A stretch of DNA of 64,000 bases, from contig SKMK01000024.1 of NCBI GenBank assembly GCA_007121075.1, positions 1-64,000 on the forward strand. Reading direction: 5' to 3'. The notes under the pieces are model-generated. The model was not told where the DNA came from and ran no database searches. It worked only from the letters and a program-made list of their open reading frames with translations. Shown here in pieces: positions 42,979 to 50,180 of this stretch. The first letter of the stretch is position 1; every line of letters begins with the position of its first letter. Source of the DNA: Syntrophomonadaceae bacterium. GTDB taxonomy: Bacteria; Bacillota; Dethiobacteria; DTU022. Both the position numbers and the translations under genes were made by a program.

Positions 42979-43884
42979 TTATTCTGCTCCCCTGCTTTGT
43001 TTAAGGATGTGATCTTTTAAAAACAAGTGGGCTTTTTCAATTAATTTAAGGTAGGATTGGCTTAACCCTTCGCTGTTTTTATGGGAATGCTCAAGAAAGA
43101 AAGGAAAAGTGTGCAGAGGGGTTTGAAAAACTTCTTTTAAGGTGGCGGAAACTTTTTCCCGGCGGTCCAGTGCTTTTGTTTTTCCACCGTAAAAGTCTTC
43201 TTGCTCGTTAAAACCGAAGTCGTCTATAAGTAATATTTGTTTATACAACCCCGGGCCAAGGAAAGCTCCGAGGATATCCCAGAATTCTTTAGTTGACTTG
43301 TGGCAGCCCAGGTCAGCTGAGGTGGCGACAAAAAACCTCTCCTGTCTCAGGGCTTGATCCAGTGGGGCTGCCTTTAAGTCAATTTTAAAGAGCTCGTTGA
43401 TAATATGTCCTGTGGCCTCGGCATAATGATCGGTGGCGATGGTAGTATCCGTATCTTTCCGGCTGTTAAGAAATTCTAAAGCCGGAGCCCAGCGCGGATC
43501 AACCAGGGAGTAGGAAAAGTAGGCGTTAACAAAATGGGAAACCGCTTCCCTGATCTTTCCGGGCACCGGTTCATGTCCATTTTTGCTTAAGTACCGTTCA
43601 ACCTGTTCGGTTAAAACTTCTACATAACCCCTCTGGGTGGTGCTTCCTTCTTCCCAGGTTGGTTCCACCAGTTCATTCCAGAGAGTTTTGGGATCAGTTA
43701 TGCCCATATTGGCCAGCCCGCTGTTATTCAGAGCCTGGCGGATAGTTTTATTTTTGCCGAACAAAACAGCTCCAAGGCTAAGAGTTCCGGAAAAATCAAA
43801 GATCACCAGGGTGCTGCGGTCAATAGCTTTGGTTGTGAAGCCTGTGCTGTTTTCTCTCATTGTGGCAATCGCACCTTTCTCCAT
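42979..43884 (-). CDS. HAD-superfamily hydrolase in the thiamin operon
   Basis: A 301-residue HAD-fold protein. Motif I reads VIFDFSGTLS near residue 28, so the second aspartate of D-x-D-x-T is serine. Motif III/IV region is ILLIDDFGFNEQEDFYGG near 218 (paired acidic residues). The gene is third in the operon, 28 bases after thiE and under the TPP riboswitch. A thiamin-related phosphatase (such as on HMP or thiamin phosphate) is a reasonable guess. Its changed nucleophile motif could alternatively mean a non-phosphatase reaction. Start could be MRENS eight codons later. Confidence 0.78.
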   Translation of the reverse strand: MEKGAIATMRENSTGFTTKAIDRSTLVIFDFSGTLSLGAVLFGKNKTIRQALNNSGLANMGITDPKTLWNELVEPTWEEGSTTQRGYVEVLTEQVERYLSKNGHEPVPGKIREAVSHFVNAYFSYSLVDPRWAPALEFLNSRKDTDTTIATDHYAEATGHIINELFKIDLKAAPLDQALRQERFFVATSADLGCHKSTKEFWDILGAFLGPGLYKQILLIDDFGFNEQEDFYGGKTKALDRREKVSATLKEVFQTPLHTFPFFLEHSHKNSEGLSQSYLKLIEKAHLFLKDHILKQSRGAE

Positions 43885-43912
43885 CCATGTATTACCAGGC
43901 CCTGCTTTAGTT

Positions 43913-44551
43913 TTACAAACTTTTACCGGTGTTTTCCCTGATCAGGGCACTCAGTTTTTTGGCTGCCGCCTCGGGATTGGTGGCGGAACAGAGGGCTGAA
44001 ACTACGGCAATGCAGTCCGCGCCGGCCCTGACCACTTCGGCTATATTAGCTTCATTTAAACCGCCGATGGCGACCAGGTTGTGGTGGGAGTTTTTTCGCA
44101 CCCAGGCCATGCCGGAAAGGTTCCAGCTGCCCTTTGTGTCGGTTTTGGTCGGAGTTTCAAATATCGGGCTGACTCCCAGGTAATCGGCATCGTACTGTTC
44201 GGCTCTATGGACCTGTTCTTCATTTTCTACGGAAACCCCGATGATAGCATCCGGGCCGAGCAGTTTTCTGGCCATTTCATACGGCATATCTTCCTGGCCA
44301 ACATGGACTCCGTCTGCTCTCACAGCCATGGCCACATCAACGCGGTCGTTGATGATCAGGGGGACATTGTGCGCGGCCAGGATTTCTTTGATCCGGAAGG
44401 CTTCGTCGATAAAGTCCCGGGTGGGAAGATCTTTTTCCCGGAGCTGGACTATGGAGACGCCACCTTTAACACACTGTTCAACCACTTTTTCCAGGGGCCT
44501 TCCCAGGCACAAATCCCGATCTGTTACTAGATAAAGGCCGCTAATTTTCAT
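43913..44551 (-). CDS. thiE: thiamin-phosphate synthase
   Basis: A 212-residue TIM-barrel enzyme that joins HMP-pyrophosphate to thiazole phosphate. Marks: LYLVTDRDLCLGR, VSIVQLREKDLPTRDF, PLIINDRVDVAMAVRADGVHVGQEDMP, IIGVSVENEEQ, YLGVSPIFETPTK and VAIGGLNEANI. Length is typical. The ATG overlaps the thiM stop codon (TAATG), giving tight coupling. It is the second gene of the riboswitch-controlled operon. Confidence 0.97.
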   Translation of the reverse strand: MKISGLYLVTDRDLCLGRPLEKVVEQCVKGGVSIVQLREKDLPTRDFIDEAFRIKEILAAHNVPLIINDRVDVAMAVRADGVHVGQEDMPYEMARKLLGPDAIIGVSVENEEQVHRAEQYDADYLGVSPIFETPTKTDTKGSWNLSGMAWVRKNSHHNLVAIGGLNEANIAEVVRAGADCIAVVSALCSATNPEAAAKKLSALIRENTGKSL

Positions 44552-45354
44552 TACTCCACCCTCAGCTTTCCTCTCAGATCTTCAAAAGTCATGTTGTAGA
44601 GGGCATCCAGGAAAGCAATTTGAAAGCTGCCGGGCCCCCTGCAGTAATCTGAATCGGCGGCCAGTTCACCGGTGATACCCATGGTAGCCATGGCCCCGGC
44701 GGTAGCCTTAAGCGGAGAAGGATTTACGGAGGCAAAAGCGGCGCAAAGCACCGTAGCGGTGCAGCCCAGGGCGGTCACCTTTGGCATCAGGTGGTGGCCG
44801 TTATGGACTTTAACGGTGTTGTTGCCGTCAAGGATGTAATCAACTGCGCCGCTGATGCAAACAGTTGATCCGTAAGTTTCCACCAGGCTTTTGGCGGACT
44901 CCAATGCCGACTCCGAGGATTCGGTGCTGTCGACTCCCCGGGTAGTCGCGGCCGAGGCTGCGGCGGCGTTAATTTCAGAAGCGTTGCCCCTGATGATTGT
45001 CGGTGGGCCGGAAGGGAAAAGGACATGAATAGCATTGTTGCGCAAACCGGTGGCTCCGGCTCCGACCGGGTCAAATACGATAGGGATGCCGGATGATTTG
45101 GCTTTTTCGATGGCCAGCTTCATGGCCCTGATCCAGGGGTCGCTTAACGTCCCGATGTTTACGACCAGGGCTCCGGCAATTTCCAGCATATCTTCCACTT
45201 CGTTTTCGGCGTGGGCCATTACCGGTGAAGCGCCCAGGGCCAGCAAGGCATTGGCGGTGTTGTTCATGGCCACGTAATTGGTGATGCTGTGGACCAGGGG
45301 CACTTTCTCCCTGATCGTCGCAATATCCTGCCATACACTTTCTGAGGTAATCAT
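44551..45354 (-). CDS. thiM: hydroxyethylthiazole kinase
   Basis: A 267-residue ribokinase-like enzyme that phosphorylates salvaged hydroxyethylthiazole. Marks: VHSITNYVAMNNTANALLALGASPVMAHA, GALVVNIGTL, IPIVFDPVGAGAT, IIRGNASEINA, and VTALGCTATVLCAAFA with the active-site cysteine. GGAGGAGA precedes the ATG. It heads the operon thiM-thiE-HAD and is controlled by the TPP riboswitch and terminator upstream. No thiC/thiG genes are here, so the cluster looks like salvage. Confidence 0.97.
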   Translation of the reverse strand: MITSESVWQDIATIREKVPLVHSITNYVAMNNTANALLALGASPVMAHAENEVEDMLEIAGALVVNIGTLSDPWIRAMKLAIEKAKSSGIPIVFDPVGAGATGLRNNAIHVLFPSGPPTIIRGNASEINAAAASAATTRGVDSTESSESALESAKSLVETYGSTVCISGAVDYILDGNNTVKVHNGHHLMPKVTALGCTATVLCAAFASVNPSPLKATAGAMATMGITGELAADSDYCRGPGSFQIAFLDALYNMTFEDLRGKLRVE

Positions 45355-45440
45355 GGTTTAAACTGTTCTCCTCCTTCTTGATTCAAGTGATATTTTGTAA
45401 AGGGGAGCTCGCCGGGGCAGATAAAGGGAAGGCGAATAAC

Positions 45441-45466
45441 AAAAACCACCCTATCCGGGTGGTTTT
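45441..45466 (-). terminator. riboswitch-linked terminator before thiM
   Basis: Read on the minus strand, AAAACCACCC-GGATA-GGGTGGTTTTT is a perfect hairpin with a T run. It follows the TPP aptamer directly and precedes thiM, so it is the expression platform. Confidence 0.9.
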
Positions 45467-45473
45467 CTGCCGC

Positions 45474-45571
45474 CTGCTCCCTCCGCCGGCATTATCCGGA
45501 TCAGGTTTCTCGGTCACCCCCACAGCAATTTACAAGAGAGTATCTCAGCCTGGTTTGTCCAAGCTCCCGCT
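45474..45571 (-). ncRNA. TPP riboswitch (THI box)
   Basis: The minus-strand RNA carries the conserved THI-box blocks in order: GGGAGC, AGGCTGAGA (plus-strand TCTCAG at 45543-45548), GGTGACC, AACCTGATCCGGATAATGCCGGCGGAGGGA. With thiamin pyrophosphate bound, the downstream terminator forms and thiM-thiE-HAD is shut off. Confidence 0.97.
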
Positions 45572-45768
45572 TTTACAACCTTTATTTATCTTTATATTAC
45601 GTTGTTTTTCTTAAAAAGTCAACATTTCGAATTGCATCCCGGAAAGCCCCTTTTTCCATTTTTAAAGGTGCAGGGGTTGCTTAGTGGATCGCGAATACAT
45701 ATTAAACAGCAGCAAATATCTATGAAAACATTACGGCAATGGGTCAATGTCGGTGGAGGTGGCTGGTT

Positions 45769-47112
45769 ATGGGTGAAGGGCCTTTGGATAATGAACCCCG
45801 GCAGGAGGATGAAAATGTAGGGCAGGCTAGAAATAAATTTTCCTATGCGAAGATCTGGTGGATTGGTTTTGGTTTCCTGGGAGTGCAGCTGGCATTTACC
45901 ACTTACAATGCCTTCCTGCCTTTAATGTACCGAACTTTTATCGAGTCAAGGGCTTTAATCGGCCTGTTAATGGGAACCGACAACCTGATTGGCCTGCTGT
46001 TGATCCCCGTAGTCGGGGCCTGGTCCGACCGGGTCAATTCCCCGCTGGGGCGCAGGCTTCCTTTTGTTTTGGTCGCCCTTCCCGTGGCGGCGCTGACCTT
46101 TTTTGCCATTCCTTTTGCTTCAGTTATGCTCTGGACCCTGATTATAACTGAGATACTGTTTACCACGGCCATGCATTCCTATCGTGGGCCGGTTATCTCC
46201 CTGATGCCCGATCACACTCCCCCGGAAAAACGTTCTGCCTCAAACGGGATTATCAATCTGATGGGCGGAGTTGGAACCCTGATTGCTTTCGGAGGCCTAT
46301 CGCTGATTTATGATATTGACCCGCGGTTGACTTTCGGGATCGGAGCGTTGATCCTGCTTTTGACCCTGGTGATAGTGTTTAAAAAAGCCGACCGTCACCC
46401 ACCCTATATTGACAATTCGCCTGTGGAATCGAAAAACCCGATCCTGGAAGCGGCCAGGGGAATCCGGGTTCTGTTCAGCCCTGCTTATTTCGGCCAGTTT
46501 TTGGTCCTGGCGGCGATGCTTTCCTACTTTATCGGTTTTGCCGGGCTCGATGCCATGTTCCCGATTTACGGCGTGGAGACGCTGGGCTTGACTGAAGGCC
46601 GGGCTGCTTTTATCCTGACTACTTTTGCCGGCTCTTTCCTGGTGTTTGCCCTTTTAGCCGGCTGGATTGGAACCCGTGTGGGTAAGGTTCCGACTATGCT
46701 GCTGGGGCTTTCCATCGTCCCGGTTTTGTTCTTCGTCGCCATACCGGTGCGCAACCCGGTAATACTGGGTGCTATTTTTGTGGTGGCCGGCTTTGCCTGG
46801 GCCCTGGTCAATGTACAGGCCATGCCCTTGATTGCCGACCTGGGGGGGCGAGATCGGGTGGGTTTTTATGTTGGCCTATATTATATTTTTACCATGTTTG
46901 GGCAGATGATCGGGCCCTTCGTGCTCGGTTCAGCCATGGACCTGATGGGCAATCACGGTATGTTTGTGGCCGGGGCCGTGGTTTATGCCCTCGGGTTTGT
47001 GCTGCTTAGGGCCGGATACAAAAGGCTCGGCGCCGATCCGGAAGAACTGGCCCGCACAAGCCAGCTTGATCAGTTCGAGGCTGAGGTGGGGGAAGCTGCC
47101 AGGGGCAGCTAA
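45769..47112 (+). CDS. MFS transporter (SLC45/sugar-cation symporter-like)
   Basis: A 447-residue, 12-helix transporter. Motif A is GAWSDRVNSPLGRRLPFVL near residue 78, with an expanded loop as in the sucrose/SLC45-like and GPH-type symporters, and SLMPDHTPPEKRSASNG near 140. ATG 45769 is preferred to 45739 because GGTGGAGGTGG lies just before it. The substrate is unknown; the placement after the thi operon does not prove a thiamin link. Sugar or nucleoside uptake is possible. Confidence 0.85.
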   Translation: MGEGPLDNEPRQEDENVGQARNKFSYAKIWWIGFGFLGVQLAFTTYNAFLPLMYRTFIESRALIGLLMGTDNLIGLLLIPVVGAWSDRVNSPLGRRLPFVLVALPVAALTFFAIPFASVMLWTLIITEILFTTAMHSYRGPVISLMPDHTPPEKRSASNGIINLMGGVGTLIAFGGLSLIYDIDPRLTFGIGALILLLTLVIVFKKADRHPPYIDNSPVESKNPILEAARGIRVLFSPAYFGQFLVLAAMLSYFIGFAGLDAMFPIYGVETLGLTEGRAAFILTTFAGSFLVFALLAGWIGTRVGKVPTMLLGLSIVPVLFFVAIPVRNPVILGAIFVVAGFAWALVNVQAMPLIADLGGRDRVGFYVGLYYIFTMFGQMIGPFVLGSAMDLMGNHGMFVAGAVVYALGFVLLRAGYKRLGADPEELARTSQLDQFEAEVGEAARGS

Positions 47113-47252
47113 TATAACCCGGGCCGCCTTAAGGGAGGCAGCATTACCTGGATTGTTCCACCGGTTATTATGCAGGCGCCGCTATGGTTTACAGGCGATA
47201 TAAGGCGGATTAGCCATTAATGAATCCGAATCAGAATATTTGAGGTCAAATG

Positions 47253-48002
47253 TCACTGCAGTATTTTTTTCAGTTCCTGCGGAAAATCGGTAATAATAGC
47301 CTCAATGTTTTCAGAAGCCAGATACTTCATTTGTTCTGGATCATTTACTGCCCAGGGATAAAGGGGGATGCTGTGAGCCCTGAAGCCGGCCAGTAGATCC
47401 GGGTCCTGCAGGTAGTAAAAGAGGGGATGGACGGAATAGCAACCCAGGAAACGGGCATAGTGCCAGGGCTCTTTTATTTCTTCCAGGTAGATGATGCCGG
47501 TGCGGATGGATGGGTTCAACCGGCGGCAGTTGACCAGGCTCTCGGCATTGAAGGAAGAAATAATGACTTTTTCTTCGAGGCTGTAAGTGGCGATCTGCTT
47601 TAGGACCGCTTCTTCCAGGCCAGGATAAGTGGTGAAGCGGTTTTTTAACTCTATATCAAAAAGCGGGCAGCTGTCCTTGTAGGTGGTTAGGACTTCTTCC
47701 AGGGTGGGCACAGCCGCACCTTTGAATTCAGAGGTAAACCATGATCCGGCATCAAAGGTTTTAAGTTCAGCCAGGGTAAGTTCCTTAACCGGCCCTGCGC
47801 CGGAGGTGGTGCGTTCCGCGCTCTCGTCGTGGATTACTACCGGGATGTTATCTTTGCTCAACTGAACGTCGAATTCGAGGCCGTCGGCACCGATCTCGAG
47901 CGCCAGATCGAAAGCCGCAAAGGTGTTTTCGGGGGCCAGGGAAGAAGCCCCGCGGTGAGCAATATTTAGGGTGCGATTTTCAGGGCCGCGAATAGTGATC
48001 AA
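47253..48002 (-). CDS. glycerophosphodiester phosphodiesterase
   Basis: A 249-residue TIM-barrel GDPD. The catalytic segment is NIAHRGASSLAPENTFAAFDLALEIGADGLEFDVQLSKDNIPVVIHDE, which holds the HRG...E-N-T and E-x-D motifs and the second histidine. ELKNRFTTYPGLEE and VISSFNAESLV follow the family. It hydrolyses deacylated phospholipids to glycerol-3-phosphate and an alcohol. No signal peptide is present, so it acts in the cytoplasm. It diverges from the HAD phosphatase gene at 48109. Confidence 0.95.
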   Translation of the reverse strand: MITIRGPENRTLNIAHRGASSLAPENTFAAFDLALEIGADGLEFDVQLSKDNIPVVIHDESAERTTSGAGPVKELTLAELKTFDAGSWFTSEFKGAAVPTLEEVLTTYKDSCPLFDIELKNRFTTYPGLEEAVLKQIATYSLEEKVIISSFNAESLVNCRRLNPSIRTGIIYLEEIKEPWHYARFLGCYSVHPLFYYLQDPDLLAGFRAHSIPLYPWAVNDPEQMKYLASENIEAIITDFPQELKKILQ

Positions 48003-48108
48003 CTCCTGGGCAAATCATGTCCGGGCTGTTATTACGGACTTGTTCCATCGCCGTTATTATACTAGAGCAGGGGAAATAAGCAAGAAAAAGATCCGGGTTG
48101 GTGAACTG

Positions 48109-48897
48109 ATGAAGAAGCTGCAAGCGGTTGAGTTTTTTTTACTCGATTTGGACGGAACTATTTATCTTGGCAACGAATTAGTCGCCGGGGCACAAAGGTT
48201 TTTGAGGGTTCTGAAGGAGTGTAATAAAAAGACGATTTTTTTAACCAATAACAGCTCAAAGAACCGGTACAGCTACCGGGACAAATTGCAGAAATTGGGT
48301 ATTGAGGTCAGCCCGGAACAGATTTTTACTTCCGGTGAGGCCACTGTACTCTACCTGAACCGCGAAAAACCGGGGGCAAAGGTTTTTTTGCTCGGGACCC
48401 CTCTTTTGGGCGAAGAGTTCAGGAATGCCGGTTTCGAATTAATTGATCAGGGGACCCCCGACTATGTGATTCTAGGTTTTGACACGACTCTGACTTATGA
48501 AAAGCTGTGGAAAGCGTGCGATTACATCCGGGATGGGGCAGCCTATATCGCCACCCATCCTGATCTTAACTGCCCGGTGGGAGAAGGCAGGTATATGCCC
48601 GACGCGGGAGCGATGATCAAGTTTATAGAGGCCTCAACCGGAAAAACTCCCCTTGTGATCGGTAAACCGAACCTGCATATGATCGACAGCCTTTGCAGCA
48701 AGTATGAATTTGAAAGAGATAAGGCGGCCGTGGTCGGGGACAGACTTTATACCGACATCCAGCTGGGCATAAATGCCGGTATGATTACGGTCCTGGTTTT
48801 AAGCGGGGAAACAACTGTGGAGCAGTACCGTTCTTCAAAAGTCAAAGCATCATATGTTTATCCCTCGGTTCAAGAGCTGGCCAAAGAAATTAAATAG
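48109..48897 (+). CDS. HAD-IIA family phosphatase (NagD-like)
   Basis: A 262-residue HAD phosphatase of subclass IIA. Motif I FLLDLDGTIYLGNELVAGA, motif II FLTNNSSKN, the C2a cap, then motif III/IV KPNLHMID...AVVGDRLYTDIQLGINAGM. Members dephosphorylate sugar phosphates, p-nitrophenyl phosphate or 2-phosphoglycolate. ATG 48109 is chosen because the family starts just before motif I; longer starts add an unlikely tail overlapping the GDPD gene. A hairpin shared with the selenoprotein gene ends it. Confidence 0.9.
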   Translation: MKKLQAVEFFLLDLDGTIYLGNELVAGAQRFLRVLKECNKKTIFLTNNSSKNRYSYRDKLQKLGIEVSPEQIFTSGEATVLYLNREKPGAKVFLLGTPLLGEEFRNAGFELIDQGTPDYVILGFDTTLTYEKLWKACDYIRDGAAYIATHPDLNCPVGEGRYMPDAGAMIKFIEASTGKTPLVIGKPNLHMIDSLCSKYEFERDKAAVVGDRLYTDIQLGINAGMITVLVLSGETTVEQYRSSKVKASYVYPSVQELAKEIK

Positions 48898-48900
48898 AAA

Positions 48901-48923
48901 ACAGGCTGTTTCAAACAGCCTGT
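48901..48923. terminator. shared terminator of the HAD-IIA and HesB-like genes
   Basis: ACAGGCTGTT (48901-48910) and AACAGCCTGT (48914-48923) form a 10-base stem between convergent genes. On the minus strand it is followed by TTTTCTATTT, a good T run; on the plus strand the tail is weaker. Confidence 0.8.
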
Positions 48924-48928
48924 AGTAT

Positions 48929-49204
48929 TTACATCTCGTCTATCTTCAACCACTTCCAGCGCAGGAAACCTGCCAGATCTATTGTGATCTGCTTGTTGAG
49001 AAGTGAATTGCTGACATAGACTTTTATACCGTCAAACTCCCGGATCGAATAGTTTGCAGTGTTGCTTGGTTTGCCCTCGCGCACGGCGGTTTCAATCTGC
49101 CCGCCGCATCACCCGCCTATTCCCTGGTACTGGTAAAGGGTAAATTCCCGGGCCAGTTTTGGCATATACTCAAGGGCCTTCGGGGTTACCGATACTTTGG
49201 CCAC
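48929..49204 (-). CDS. HesB/IscA-like selenoprotein (UGA = Sec32)
   Basis: GTG 49204 behind AAGGAGGAGC opens a 91-residue frame with one in-frame TGA at 49109-49111. Around it the protein reads YQGIGG-U-CGGQIETAV, the site known from HesB-like selenoproteins; the frame then continues NYSIREFDGIKVYVSNSLLN as in IscA/HesB proteins and ends at TAA 48929. GGCGG and CCGCC just after the UGA can pair as a SECIS-like stem. HesB/IscA proteins bind Fe-S clusters; the Sec-Cys pair suggests a redox role. It ends next to the shared terminator and lies 185 bases from a C_GCAxxG_C_C gene. Confidence 0.92.
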
Positions 49205-49388
49205 GATTGCTCCTCCTTTTCTATTAAAATCTACTAATATTATAGAATAAATAGGGATATAATGTCAACTAAATAAGTCAGCCCGTCCTGCCATTTACTT
49301 TTCAGGGGTGGGAGAGCTGTGATAATGCCGAACAATTATGGTTAAAACTGCCATTACACTGGAAAGGCATTCCGGCCGGGGGTAGGGT

Positions 49389-49913
49389 TCAGGATTCATC
49401 CTTTGGAGAGATGCCTTTTTCGAGGAGTATTTCCGCCGTCCAGCAGGCTACCTGGCCCGAAACATTGGTGCACTTGTCATCATGGCCGCCGGCTTTCTCA
49501 AACTTTTGGTAGTCTTCGGGATCCCACAGCTTATAAGAGCGGCCGACAACATTCTTTTGGACTTCAGCGCAGGTTACTCCTCCGAACTCTTTGGTAAATT
49601 TCTGGTGGAGCTGCCGGGAGTAAGAGAAGTTTTTCTTGCGGGCGGCAGTTTTTTGCCCGAACTGCGATCTTTCCCGCCCGTAATAACTGCTGATCGCGGC
49701 CAGGCCCCCGACCAGGGCTCCGCAGGTTCCCTCCCCGCTGAGTGCCCCTCCTCCGGCAAAGGCGTGAGCCGCTTTTATGACTGGATCGTCAATACCGTCA
49801 AAGAAATCCTGCAGGGCGGCCAGGACTGCCTGGGGGCAGGCCCCGTATTTTCCCTCGTATTCATAGGCCCGGTTGTAAATATCCTCCAATAGCTGCCGGT
49901 GGTCTTCTGCCAT
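49389..49913 (-). CDS. C_GCAxxG_C_C family redox protein
   Basis: A 174-residue protein of the C_GCAxxG_C_C family. Cysteines occur in YGACPQAVLAAL (~26), GEGTCGALVGG (~64), GGVTCAEVQKN (~115) and DKCTNVSGQVACWTAEILLE (~145 and 155), in the order that names the family. In related bacteria one or more of these are selenocysteine; here all are Cys. Some members are membrane-linked or fused to redox partners; this one is soluble. Function is unproven. It is followed downstream by the HesB-like selenoprotein in the same direction. Confidence 0.87.
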   Translation of the reverse strand: MAEDHRQLLEDIYNRAYEYEGKYGACPQAVLAALQDFFDGIDDPVIKAAHAFAGGGALSGEGTCGALVGGLAAISSYYGRERSQFGQKTAARKKNFSYSRQLHQKFTKEFGGVTCAEVQKNVVGRSYKLWDPEDYQKFEKAGGHDDKCTNVSGQVACWTAEILLEKGISPKDES

Positions 49914-50180
49914 CTCGATCTGCTCCTTTTGAGGTTTTTTAGTGCTTATTTTATATTCTTTTTCAGGTCCGCATCTCCTTTAAAAAGTTTTCGGAAACAG
50001 CAATGGTTGATGGGGAAGGTTTTTTTGTTCAAAGCTATTTTTGAGGATTGCTTATGCTAAACGGAAAGATTCTTGTCGAATTTGTATCCCTCCCCGGTGT
50101 GGCAGGAACCGGTTGGCAGGGTGTTGAATTTTATTTTTAAGTAGCCGTAACAGAAGTTACTTGTAGAGGAGGGGAAGGTC

